Below, piece by piece: positions 1-8,725 of a stretch of DNA of 64,000 nucleotides. Positions within the stretch are counted from its first letter, which is position 1, and every line of letters starts with the position of its first letter. This DNA comes from Pasteuria penetrans (GTDB lineage Bacteria; Bacillota; Bacilli; Thermoactinomycetales; Thermoactinomycetaceae): NCBI RefSeq assembly GCF_900538055.1, contig NZ_UZAC03000001.1, positions 1,302,001 through 1,366,000 on the forward strand. Reading direction: 5' to 3'. The position numbers and the translations under genes are program-made. The notes beneath the pieces were generated by a model that made no database searches, was not told the origin of the DNA, and was given only the letters and a program-made list of their open reading frames with translations.

Positions 1-282
1 ACAAGAACAGTGAAAACATTAGGAACACAGAGCCCAGCAAAATCAGTGGGACCACTGGGATCGGCAAAGATGCCGAGGGCACAGGGACCAGCAGCAGGAT
101 CCATGGGACCACCAAAATCGGTAGGAACACCAGAAACACAGAGACCCGAAGGACCAGTAGGGATACAAAAAACGGAGGGACCTATAAAACCACAGGAATC
201 AGTGGAAACACAGAAACCAACAAGACCAGTGGAGCCGCAAGAACTGGACCGGCAGAATCCTACTATGGGTGTGAATTCCTGA
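1..282 (+). pseudogene. Decaying collagen-like (G-X-Y) protein fragment
   Basis: The reading frame is open from the window edge to a TGA at 280-282. From base 4 it falls into about 27 G-X-Y-like triplets, with a one-codon slip near base 100. The first codon of the triplet is GGA or GGG in ten cases. In the other 17 it is AGA, AAA, AAG, AGG, AGC, GAA or GAG, each one or two G-to-A changes from a glycine codon. Positions 2 and 3 are rich in Pro, Thr, Gln, Ser and Val, as in bacterial collagen-like proteins. Such proteins form surface fibres on spores of some Bacillales. With over half the obligatory glycines gone the helix could not form, so I call it a relic; the 5' end lies outside the window. 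Frame 3 is also open here but has no triplet register. Confidence 0.6.
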
Positions 283-1119
283 ATGAGCCTTTTAGGGGAT
301 ATTTCCGGATCCAAAGGGGAACCTCTTAAACCCGAATGATTGGGCATGTCCTTACATGAGGTACCCAATCAGTCTTTCCAGACATTGACCCGGGGGGGAG
401 GGTGGGTTCCCGAAACCCCACCTCCCCTTATCTCCTCCCCGTTTGGCCCCTCTTCTTACTCGAATTTCAGAGGTTCCCGTGTGTACTCCGCCGTCCTACG
501 GGCCATCCCCACGATTGCGTTCCATCACGTGCATACATTTCCCCGGGGGTCTCTTCAGGTATTTTCTGAAGGATTTACCCTACCCAAAGGGGGTTCCCTC
601 TAAATTCTAATCATCAAAATAAAGATCCCGTTCCAATTCCTGTTTGCATTCATAAAGTTGGCTGGCCATCTACATTGCTTTGCTGATAATCGAAGCAACC
701 CAAATTGGGAAAGTCATCCACTCATCTGTTTCTTGATCATACGAACGATTCCATCACTGATGACCCTTTCCCTCATAGGGTCTGCACACGTCCGACGAGG
801 ATATCTTCTGGATTTTCCTTCACAAGGGGGAGCAGATAAGGCGGGGTGTATAGAACAGATCATTGGTAGTACCACTCTCTATTCCATATTTTTTATAATT
901 ACATGAAATGATATACATAGGATTCGGTTGCCTGTCCCTACCTGTACCGAATCATTTTCAGGGATACAGAAGTACATAATAACAAAACAAAAAATTATGT
1001 ATAAATAAAAAACAGTATTCAAAGTTGATTTCAACCTTCATATTTATAAAAAATAACTATATTTTGATAATTAGGGCTCAAGAGGAACCTCCTATTGGAT
1101 AGGATAGACCTTCAAAAAA
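283..1119. other. Gap without a recognisable gene
   Basis: Short open frames exist at 340-603 and 658-906, but neither has a convincing ribosome-binding site, domain or composition. A hairpin with 8-bp arms flanking GATTCGGT/ACCGAATC lies at about 921-953. Bases 269-330 match motifs found just after the genes ending at 16661 and 34365. From 960 on the DNA is very AT-rich. Confidence 0.5.
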
Positions 1120-1790
1120 TCCCTGAAAAGCCCCCAGGAGAACGGGCCATCCACTGTTGCAATTCTTCTATAGTAGTGCAGGAACCAGTGGGGTCAGTAG
1201 GGGCCTAGGACGCCCCCTTGCGGTTGGTCCCTTGGTTCCTCATCTCTTTTGATTGTCCCATAGGAAACGGAGCAAGGAGTATCCCTTGGTCTATGCCACC
1301 ACAATGCTTCCATGTCCTTATGAACAAGTCATATAGTATATTGTCAAAGAATTACCCCGCCATCAAGATCGATCCACCAAACGTATTTCCAACAACGTAT
1401 TTCCAACATCGTTTTCCATGCCGATCTACCACATCCGAGGAAGATTTCCCGGGCGACATCCGAAGGAATCGGGGACAAAGCGCAGGGGTTCGAGTCATTG
1501 ATTCTTGGCTATCGTATGGGCTATCCCCTAATTGTGAGCACTCCAAGGGGTCTCTTCCCCCATCCGGCTTCGGGATTTCCGACCTTTTCCCATCTTGTAT
1601 GGGTTTTGCCTTAGCTCAGAATTAAGCAATAAACACCTTATTCGATCCCATATGTTCCACCATTACGCTCGACCTGGAACTATGCATTCAGTACTTCCTG
1701 CGCCCTGATATCACCCCTTAACAGGTTGCGATCCGATACCACCAGGACAGCGGATAGCTTGGCTTCGTTTTAGGGATAGGTTCCGACACC
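1120..1790 (-). pseudogene. Group II intron reverse transcriptase/maturase, dead fragment
   Basis: Read on the minus strand across frames, this stretch carries the ordered signatures of a group II intron-encoded protein. These are a KRPLGVLTIRG block (family RPLGIPTI), then LEPLRFVPDSFGCRPG (family LEP.F..DS.GFRPG), then YVWWIDLDG followed in another frame by FFDNILYDL (family WVVDIDIKGFFDNIDHDLL), then QPQGGVLGP (family GTPQGGVLSPLL). Stops and frameshifts separate the blocks, and the YADD catalytic motif is not recognisable, so the protein cannot be active. It is probably the source type for the RNA-only intron remnants found elsewhere in this window. The boundaries are approximate. Confidence 0.72.
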
Positions 1791-1856
1791 TTTATTTCGA
1801 CGATGAACAAACCAACCATATCATAACAGCCCTATAAAAATGCCCATTCTCCCTCC

Positions 1857-2876
1857 CTAATCCCCCTCATGTAATACCGAACCAAAGGATTCGATTCCCA
1901 TCGACCTCTGCATACGGTGCAGAGTTTGCCCAGCCACCTCACGAGCCTTTGCACTACCCCGTTGTAGGTAGCGAACCACATCATCCCCCTCTATCAGATC
2001 AGCATAGGATTCACGAATCGGTTCGAGAGCCCCACAAACAACCTCAACCAATTCCCCCTTGAAAACTCCATATCCCTTGTCCGCATACAACCTCTCCAGA
2101 TCATCCATGGAAACTCCACTCAACAGATGATGAATCATTAGCAGGTTACTGATCCCTGGCTTGTTAGCCACATCATAACGAACCGTACCCTCCATATCCG
2201 TAACCGCCTTCTTAATCTTTCGAGCCACCTTGTCAGGGGAGTCCAACAAATACAAACAACCCGAGGGGTCTCCGCTTTTGCTCATCTTCTGCCGCGGATT
2301 ATCCAGGGACATCACACGCGCCGCCTGCGGATGTACCAAAGACTTCGGTATCTTGAAAATACCCTCCCCGTACCAATGGTGGAATTTGTTCGCCAGCGTA
2401 CGCATCAGCTCTAGATGTTGCAGCTGGTCCTCACCCACCGGAACAAAATCCGCCTGGTACAGTAAAACATCCGCTGCTTGTAACACAGGATATGTATACA
2501 AACCTACTTTAACAGAGCCTTCGTACGCAGTACCCTGCTTCTGTTTGAATTGCGTCATACGCCGCAATTCACCCATGGGCGCTACACACTGCAAAAGCCA
2601 AGCGGCTTCACTATGGGCAGGAACAGCCGATTGGACGAAAATCGTTACCTTCTGTGGATCCAAGCCCGCCGCAAGGTACAAGCGGACCACCTCTAACACA
2701 GATCTCCGTAGAACCGCGGGATCCCGCACCGTCGTCAACGCATGGAGATCGGCAACAAAGAAAAAAATCGTAGCAGAACGGGATTGCCATTCTAGCATAG
2801 GGCGGATGGCACCGAGATAATTCCCTAAATGCAAACTACCACTCGCCTGAATACCTGTTATCACGATTGCTGACAC
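1857..2876 (-). CDS. trpS: Tryptophan--tRNA ligase
   Basis: Class I aminoacyl-tRNA synthetase that charges tRNA-Trp with tryptophan in the cytoplasm. The 339-residue protein has the usual length for bacterial TrpRS. The HIGH-type signature is GSLHLGNYLG (about residues 13-22) and the KMSKS loop is exact at 197-201 (QKMSKSGDPSG). The YPVLQAADVLLY and VPVGEDQLQHLE blocks that bind Trp and ATP are intact. Translation probably starts at GTG 2876, with AAGGGTGAG seven bases upstream. It lies 47 bp downstream of a TrpRS-like paralogue on the same strand, so the two may be cotranscribed. I saw no T-box specifier leader in the 4010-4240 spacer. Confidence 0.97.
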   Translation of the reverse strand: MSAIVITGIQASGSLHLGNYLGAIRPMLEWQSRSATIFFFVADLHALTTVRDPAVLRRSVLEVVRLYLAAGLDPQKVTIFVQSAVPAHSEAAWLLQCVAPMGELRRMTQFKQKQGTAYEGSVKVGLYTYPVLQAADVLLYQADFVPVGEDQLQHLELMRTLANKFHHWYGEGIFKIPKSLVHPQAARVMSLDNPRQKMSKSGDPSGCLYLLDSPDKVARKIKKAVTDMEGTVRYDVANKPGISNLLMIHHLLSGVSMDDLERLYADKGYGVFKGELVEVVCGALEPIRESYADLIEGDDVVRYLQRGSAKAREVAGQTLHRMQRSMGIESFGSVLHEGD

Positions 2877-2923
2877 GACAAACTCACCCTTCCCTAACCC
2901 GCCAATAGAACCCCCTCCATGGA

Positions 2924-3985
2924 CTATCCCCTGCCTAACACCTCACGCATTTTCTGACAAGTCAGGCCAGCAAACGAGCGAGCCTTCTGCGCGCCCTTCC
3001 TCAATTCAGCGGCAATTGCCCCCTTTGTAACCGCTTCCTTGTAGTTACGTTGCACAGGACGCAATAGAATATAGGCCATCTCCTTCGCCGCCTTCTTAAA
3101 ATCATCATGGTCCATACCGGAGAACAGTCTACCTGTCATGTAAGGATAGGAAAAACCTGTAGCCCAACGACAGAGTGTCAACAAATTACTGATCACGGGC
3201 TTTTCACGTGGATCATAAACAATGCCACCACTTTCTAACGCTAGCTTGCGAAACTTCCTCGCCGTAGACGCTAGAGGATCCAGCAGGTAAATACAACCCC
3301 CCGGCCCCGTATCCCCCATCGCCCGATGCGGATCATCAAGGGCACGCAGAGGTTCCAACTCCACGGGGTGTAGAATTTCCGGTATCCTAAAAACGGACTC
3401 CCCCGTATGTAAACCGTGGAAACGTTCCCCCAATGCTGATGTCCACTCGGACAACGCTACCTCGGATCTCGGCAATATCATGGCATCCATTGGGTAGGCA
3501 AGACATTGCGCAGCCTGAAGAACGGGATAACGGGGAAAGGGAATGACACTACTGGACACGGAACCCGGGGATCCTGACCCCCTCCCCAATGTACGCAGGG
3601 ATTTCCAGTCCCCCTTTTGGATCAAACATTCCAAAACACCCGCTATCTCCATGGCTTCAGGAACATCGGACTCTAAGAACATGAAAAAATTTTCCTCACG
3701 ATTCACCCCAAGTGCCAAATACACACCGGCCAATCCATAGGCATACTCCCGAACCAGCTCCCGATCGGGAACTACAGATAAAGCCTCACAATCCTGTATG
3801 CAGAGAAAAAACGTATCTGTATTATGAAACCAGCTAAGACCGGCGGGACGAATGAAACTTACATAATCATATAAGTTCAGCTTTCGATCCGGCTTGACAA
3901 ACATCAACATCGTATCGATTTCTTCTATAGCACGCGTCGGCTTATTTGATGATTTCGCATAGGACAACCCCACCTCGAGTGCCAT
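2924..3985 (-). CDS. TrpRS-like paralogue lacking catalytic motifs
   Basis: An intact frame of about 353 residues aligns along its whole length with the neighbouring TrpRS. Shared blocks include YPVLQAA, GCIYLLDPLASTARK (paralogue GCLYLLDSPDKVARK), KPVISNLLTLC, and the C-terminal KGAQKARSFAGLTCQKM. The catalytic signatures are gone. The HIGH-type LHLGNY is replaced by LNLYDY, KMSKSGD by RAMGDTG, and VGEDQLQH by a SEVALSE-like stretch. It should therefore not adenylate tryptophan. ATG 3985 is preferred over TTG 4009 because GGGGGG lies about 12 bases upstream. Preservation of a full-length frame in a pseudogene-rich region suggests a retained non-synthetase role (RNA or amino-acid binding, or a regulatory partner of TrpRS), but that is inference. 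Confidence 0.85.
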   Translation of the reverse strand: MALEVGLSYAKSSNKPTRAIEEIDTMLMFVKPDRKLNLYDYVSFIRPAGLSWFHNTDTFFLCIQDCEALSVVPDRELVREYAYGLAGVYLALGVNREENFFMFLESDVPEAMEIAGVLECLIQKGDWKSLRTLGRGSGSPGSVSSSVIPFPRYPVLQAAQCLAYPMDAMILPRSEVALSEWTSALGERFHGLHTGESVFRIPEILHPVELEPLRALDDPHRAMGDTGPGGCIYLLDPLASTARKFRKLALESGGIVYDPREKPVISNLLTLCRWATGFSYPYMTGRLFSGMDHDDFKKAAKEMAYILLRPVQRNYKEAVTKGAIAAELRKGAQKARSFAGLTCQKMREVLGRG

Positions 3986-4256
3986 GATAGACAATCCCCC
4001 CGTCCACAATTCCCTAGGCCCCGATAAAAAACAGCAGAAATCTCCCGTGGGTGATCGCCGAACGATCCAAAAACATGTTCTACATCCTGGTTCACAATTC
4101 TAGCAGATTCAAACAGATCATAGCAAATGAGCCCCATCCCCACCCAAATCCCACGGAAAAGCATCCCCCAACAACCCACATCGGTTGCACCCCTTTACCC
4201 ACATGAGATAAAATGCGGGGGGATGAATCCTTGATCGGAGGAGGGTGTACCGAGTC

Positions 4257-4787
4257 ATGGAACAGATCATGCAGTGGTTCTCTATGATACCCTGGAACTG
4301 GGTCGTGCCCACCCTAGGAATTATAGCCGCCCTCGGGATCCTCTATTTGAGGTTCCTGGAAAGAAAACGACCTGTAACTACTCGTTCCCTACTGATTCCA
4401 CCGCTGGGTATGAGCACAGGGGCGATCATGTTCCTCTGTCCCCTGTTCAAAGTGCCGTGGCAGTGGGGACTCATCGTACTCCTTACCGGATGCCTTGTGT
4501 TAGCCCCCCTACTCATTCTCACATCATCCCTAACAATCAACGATAAGGGCATCGTTCGTATGCGATCCTCCCCCGCCTCCTTTACCGTCATCATCCTCAT
4601 CATTCTCGCACGCCTGTTATTCCGTGAGTGGATGGAGGAGTATCTCAGCTGGGCACAAACAGGAGGCATGGCGTTCCTACTTGCGTTTGGCATGCTTGTC
4701 CCTTGGAGATTAGCCCTGTATAGGAGCTATCGTAAATTACAACAGAACTCCGTAAAAAAATGTCCGTCTATGGAATCCAAACCTTGA
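4257..4787 (+). CDS. ccdC: CcdC-family membrane protein
   Basis: The roughly 176-residue polytopic membrane protein resembles CcdC (YneJ) of Bacillus, found beside cytochrome c biogenesis genes; its exact role is unsettled. Matching features are an N-terminal membrane segment, the cytoplasmic RKRPVTTRSLLIPPLGMSTG block, further membrane spans, and the QTGGMAFLLAFGMLVPWRLALY block ending in a short charged tail. ATG 4257 is chosen because GGAGGAGGG ends 11 bases upstream; the GTG at 4245 lies inside that site. The gene is transcribed divergently from the TrpRS pair and is followed at once by a strong terminator. No ccdA or other cytochrome biogenesis gene is nearby. Confidence 0.85.
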   Translation: MEQIMQWFSMIPWNWVVPTLGIIAALGILYLRFLERKRPVTTRSLLIPPLGMSTGAIMFLCPLFKVPWQWGLIVLLTGCLVLAPLLILTSSLTINDKGIVRMRSSPASFTVIILIILARLLFREWMEEYLSWAQTGGMAFLLAFGMLVPWRLALYRSYRKLQQNSVKKCPSMESKP

Positions 4788-4792
4788 AAAAG

Positions 4793-4820
4793 AGCAACCC
4801 CCCATCCGGGGTTGTTTTTT
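4793..4820 (+). terminator. Rho-independent terminator of ccdC
   Basis: An inverted repeat CAACCCC/GGGGTTG with a short loop is followed by six T residues, starting eight bases after the ccdC stop codon. Confidence 0.9.
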
Positions 4821-5170
4821 CTGCACCAATCCATCCCCCTGAAGGAGCAAACTGAATCCAAACATCCTGCATCCCTCTCTACCGTTTCAGAAACAAATCC
4901 CCCCTACCATACACAGAAACATCCCGGATTATCGCACTTGAAGATGAACCAACCATCGGTACGAAATAGCCCCACCCAGCATAATACCTACTAATCTGCA
5001 CCAATCCATCCCCCTGAGGGAGCAAACTGAATCCAAACATCCTGCATCCCTCTCTACCGTTTCAGAAACAAATCCCCCCTACCATACACAGAAACATCCC
5101 GGATTATCGCACTTGAAGATGAACCAACCATCGGTACGAAATAGCCCCACCCAGCATAATACCTACTAAT
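4821..5170. repeat. 175-bp tandem duplication
   Basis: Bases 4821-4995 and 4996-5170 are head-to-tail copies of one 175-bp unit, identical apart from a single A/G difference (about 4842 versus 5017). The second copy contains the last 22 codons and stop of the minus-strand membrane protein gene that ends at 5104. The first copy carries a detached duplicate of that gene tail. Near-identity points to a recent event. Confidence 0.95.
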
Positions 5171-5700
5171 AGGAAAGTCAGTATCTTCAAAAATAATTGG
5201 CGATCACGACTATACCCGGACCAACGTTCTACGGACCATTGCCGAACCCAACGTTGATGAATTTGATGATGTACAATTCCAATCATGGGGACCAACACAA
5301 CAATACAAATCCAATAACCGACGGGCATTTCTCTCAACCATGGGGAAGAAGAGGATCGGAACCAGGCCTGCAAGCCGAACAAAAAACCCAGAAAAAGAAA
5401 AATCCACCCCCCACTCTGGTAATAAAGAGGAAAGGCGTCCCCCATCCTTTGCCGCTCATACCGATACAAATCACGTAAACCCGGTACGTAAACGCATAAG
5501 GGTTCGCGAATCCATAGGCGAAGAAACCCCACCAGAAGGAAAAGAACTGCTAAGAAACTGCACACCTCACGTGCAGTCCAACCCAACCACAAGATGAGAA
5601 CGAGGCCACCACCGACAACATGAAACCCCAAGAGTTGCAAACCGTACCAACGACTCAATTTCCCGGGAACAGGACCGTGCTGATGAGGTAGACCATACAT
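5104..5700 (-). CDS. Hypothetical polytopic membrane protein
   Basis: The 198-residue protein has about five hydrophobic segments separated by short, arginine-rich loops (for example LRDLYRYERQRMGDAF and HHQIHQRWVRQW). I recognise no family motif or catalytic residue. It lies 34 bp downstream of holA on the same strand and could be cotranscribed with it. The final codons lie inside the second copy of the 175-bp tandem duplication. Its Trp/Arg-rich style resembles the tandem membrane paralogues at 34365-36131, but I cannot show homology by eye. Confidence 0.7.
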   Translation of the reverse strand: MYGLPHQHGPVPGKLSRWYGLQLLGFHVVGGGLVLILWLGWTAREVCSFLAVLFLLVGFLRLWIREPLCVYVPGLRDLYRYERQRMGDAFPLYYQSGGWIFLFLGFLFGLQAWFRSSSSPWLREMPVGYWICIVVLVPMIGIVHHQIHQRWVRQWSVERWSGYSRDRQLFLKILTFLLVGIMLGGAISYRWLVHLQVR

Positions 5701-5734
5701 TCTAAATCACCATCCCCGTTTTCTCAGGGTATTT

Positions 5735-6742
5735 TCATCTAGAAAATACCACGTACAATAGGGCACGCTCAATCGCCATTTCTTGCGGTAAACGCCCCGT
5801 TTTAATCGATTCTTCCGTCATCAGGGCTTCCCGCAACCACCGATGCAACTGATCCATTGAAAGCGCCCTCGCATGTGTAATGGTCTGTTTAGCAACATGA
5901 AAGGGAAGACGAGCCTCCCTGGCCAACACAGCAACCTGGCCCAATCGCTTGGCAAGAAGGAGCAAACGAACCTGGCGTACCCAAAGTGCCAACAGGAAAA
6001 ATACGTCTACCCCCTGTTGACGCATAAATCGCCATGTTTTCCACGCATCGCCTTCCCGTCCCCCCACTAGATGATCCATAAACTGAAAAACTTGATCCGA
6101 CAATGCAAGAGGTACGAGGAGTTCTACGTCGGAAACGGTAATCCCCCGCCCTATCCCCCTGGAAAAGGTCACCAGTTTCTGACATTCCTGACACAGGAGT
6201 TCCATAGCCGAACCTGCACGGAGTAGCAAAACATCCAGGGCCCCAGGTTCTATTTCTACCCCGCGTTGCCGGAATTGTTTTCGTAGCCAACGTCGCATCT
6301 TTTCCCCTTCAAAGGGGACAAAACGAGCCACACAAACACTACTAAGGAGCTTTTTCACTATTTTCTTTCTCTTATCCAAAGCGTCGGAAAGAACACTGCA
6401 AATGAACACATTCCCCGGAATGCAATGGTTCCAATAGGCCTCTAATGCCTCCACCTTATGATCCGGACTACCCCTCTTGACACGGGCGGAAGTAAAACAA
6501 TGGGCCCGTTTGGCCCATACTAGTCGCCGTTCTGATAACAAAGAGGGGGTGGACACTCCCTGTATAGCCGCCTGCAAGGGCTCCTCCTCCAGATCGAAAA
6601 CCGTTCGATCTACAGACCCACCCTGGGAGAGAACGCGCATAATCCATTCTACCGTCTTACGCAACAAAAAGGCCTCTGTGCCATAAAAAAAATAAACAGG
6701 TTCCACCTTACCCTGCTGCAAGGACGCCCATACTTTCTCCAT
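5735..6742 (-). CDS. holA: DNA polymerase III subunit delta
   Basis: Delta subunit of the clamp loader; it opens the beta clamp during replication. The 335-residue length is typical. Recognisable blocks are the N-terminal PVYFFYGTEAFLLRKTVEWI, the LLSERRLVWAKRAHCF region, the KKLLSSV/FVPFEGEKMRRWL middle, and the C-terminal domain with LALWVRQVRLLLLAKRLGQV, HVAKQTITHARALS and the final ESIKTGRL..MAIERALL stretch. Start at ATG 6742. In Bacillus holA lies between comEC and rpsT; neither is beside it here, since the upstream side is a 2-kb gene-free stretch with mobile DNA remnants. Confidence 0.93.
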   Translation of the reverse strand: MEKVWASLQQGKVEPVYFFYGTEAFLLRKTVEWIMRVLSQGGSVDRTVFDLEEEPLQAAIQGVSTPSLLSERRLVWAKRAHCFTSARVKRGSPDHKVEALEAYWNHCIPGNVFICSVLSDALDKRKKIVKKLLSSVCVARFVPFEGEKMRRWLRKQFRQRGVEIEPGALDVLLLRAGSAMELLCQECQKLVTFSRGIGRGITVSDVELLVPLALSDQVFQFMDHLVGGREGDAWKTWRFMRQQGVDVFFLLALWVRQVRLLLLAKRLGQVAVLAREARLPFHVAKQTITHARALSMDQLHRWLREALMTEESIKTGRLPQEMAIERALLYVVFSR

Positions 6743-7084
6743 CTTCCCCCCCCTATGGGAGCAACGTAACCCCTATAGATCAAGAAAACTACCTTATGAA
6801 CACAATGGAGGGGGAAGATGGGAATCAAAAACCCTTTTCTCCCTCCCAATCCCACGACATCACGATCTTGGGGAGGAAAATTACACCCACCCGAATGATA
6901 GCATAAATATCCCCCCCTGAACCCCCACATTTTCATCATAGACGAAAGTACGAGTCTCGTCTGTGAATCCCGGTTTGTTATCACCATCGATATCCTCGAA
7001 CTTGAAAGGTCGTGCACCAAGCTAGGTGCAGAAAGGATAAAGGAGCAGGCCCTTTCGAACCGATCGATGGGTATAGGTTCCAAA
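6743..7084. other. Gap upstream of holA, no recognisable gene
   Basis: The frame at 6649-7083 on the minus strand overlaps holA and has no credible composition or start. The segment runs into a group II intron remnant at about 7085. I see no promoter I would defend. Confidence 0.4.
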
Positions 7085-7740
7085 CCGCTCTAGCGCGGCT
7101 CATGGTAAGAGCATAGGTCGTGAGCGGCTAGGGAAAAGGCGGAGCATGACTCCGTCCGGTGAGTGTTGAGAAGGTGAGCGCGAGCGAACCGGCCGAGGAC
7201 GCATCGAAACGAGCAATTTATGTCGAAACCATAGGGTAAAGATCTCTACCCCGGGGCCAAGCTAAGGAAGACGACCTATCTACTGTCCTAGCGGCATGCG
7301 GTGCACAGGACATACAATCCGAAGCGAAGAAATGATCGTGGGTTAGACCCGATGGGTCTAACTGGACGCACAATCTGAGATAAGGAGATGATCGCAAGTT
7401 GGACCAGGCAACATTGGATCGAAACCCGGTAGGACACGGCAGAGGAAGGTACGGAGAACGTAACACCAGACTGGGGTTCTAAATGGGCAAAATTCTATGG
7501 GACCATAGGAGCCACATAATGCGAGAATAGTACGTGTGGTTCTGTGAAAGGGTTGACTGAGATGCCAGCCTTACTCGACGTGAGAGGCTTGGTTCGAAAT
7601 ACCGTGTCTACTCGACATAGCACCACACAAACGCCTTGGCAACGACCCAGGCGTAATAAAAAAAGCCAAAGACAACGGAAGAAACCCAGTGCACGGAGTC
7701 GGATCGTCCCATAGTATCGATGAAACCCTTTTGTAACGAT
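7085..7740 (+). mobile_element. Rearranged group II intron RNA remnant
   Basis: This stretch has no reverse transcriptase frame but keeps intron RNA blocks shared with 44790-45725 and 50020-50312 (both inverted). The 5'-type block covers 7085-7300 and includes the sequence around GAGGACGCATCGAAACG. A domain V hairpin covers 7509-7545, starting GAGCCACATAATGCG and closing with GTGTGGTTC; it retains the AGC triad and is followed by a domain VI-like segment to about 7600. An upstream-type block (7600-7735) then follows domain V, out of order relative to the copy at 44790-45725. The element is therefore rearranged or two nested fragments. Boundaries are approximate. Confidence 0.7.
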
Positions 7741-7779
7741 CGTGTACCAGGGCAATATTTGTGTTATTACTGTTTGGTG

Positions 7780-8405
7780 CTACCGCGAAAAAAGGTATCA
7801 AACTTATTAAAATATTTTTGTAGATTAAATGATGTGTTCAGGAAATGTTTATATTGTTATGGGTATTTCCAGCGTAAGTTCTTTTGGGGGGAAAGGTACC
7901 CCTTTCTGGGGGATTGCACCTGAAAATTTCGTGCGATCGGTTATTTTTTGTTGAACCACCGAAATCACCGTGGAATCATAGGAACCGGTTCCTATCTCGC
8001 CCCTTTTGCGCACACTAAAGAAACCGACATAAAGTCGAATTTTATTTTTTATTTAAATATTATTATATATTAAAACCTATGTAGTTATTGGTGATCTTAT
8101 CCTTGGTGCCCCTGCTGAAAAAAGTATCAGACTCATTAGAATATTTTTCTAAATCAAATGACATATTTAGAAAATGTTTATATTATTAATAAGTATAAAA
8201 CAGTCTGTGTAAATATTTCAGACGTAAGTACTTTGGGGTTGAAAGGCACCTCTTTCTGGAAGAGTGCACCTGAAAATTTAGTACGATCGGTTATTTTTTG
8301 TTGAGCTCCCGAAATCGCCGAGGAATCATAGGAGCTGGTTCCTATCTCATAGCCTTTTGCGCACATCAAGGAAACCGACATAAAGTCGAATTTTATTTTT
8401 TATTG
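7780..8405. repeat. Two diverged direct repeats of about 290 bp
   Basis: Units at about 7780-8055 and 8105-8405 share long blocks in the same order, including TCGGTTATTTTTTGTTGA and ACCGACATAAAGTCGAATTT. A third, more diverged copy lies at about 44120-44340. No open frame is conserved between the copies. The family is unknown; it may be a non-autonomous mobile element or a structured RNA. Confidence 0.75.
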
Positions 8406-8725
8406 AAATTGAAGGAGGATTATTTATCATTATTAAAAACAAATATACTCATAAAAAATAGACCCTGAGATGGGTCATCAAACGGCACAAGGAGAATCTA
8501 AAAAGGAATTCCTCCGGGGCCTACACCCTATTTAGAATGAAAACCATGCGAAGAAAACAGTCACAGAGCCAAGGAAACAGGATGCGAATTGGGAATCAAT
8601 ATACAGAAACGGGTGTGCCCGATCCTGCTCCACACTAGCCACGGAACCAAGGTTCAAGTATCTGGCCGTGGTAGGCCAAAAACAGGAAGGAGAACAACCC
8701 GCATCCCACTACGGGAATAAAAAAA
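8406..8725. other. Gap downstream of yajC
   Basis: No gene, hairpin terminator or repeat was recognised here. The open frame at 8635-8853 overlaps yajC and is a shadow. Confidence 0.4.

Noticed and set aside
340-603. Plus-strand open frame of 87 codons
   Set aside because: No ribosome-binding site, atypical composition and no motif; overlaps a repeat-rich gap.
1470-1500. GGGTTCGAGTC resembling a tRNA T-arm
   Set aside because: The flanking bases do not pair and no acceptor stem or anticodon arm can be drawn.
1218-1625. Plus-strand frame of 135 codons
   Set aside because: It is the antisense shadow of the group II intron maturase relic on the minus strand.
2230-2820. Long plus-strand frame opposite trpS
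   Set aside because: Antisense shadow; trpS on the other strand carries all TrpRS motifs.
4010-4256. Possible T-box leader for the TrpRS genes
   Set aside because: No AGGGTGG-type T-box sequence or terminator/antiterminator pair was seen on the minus strand.
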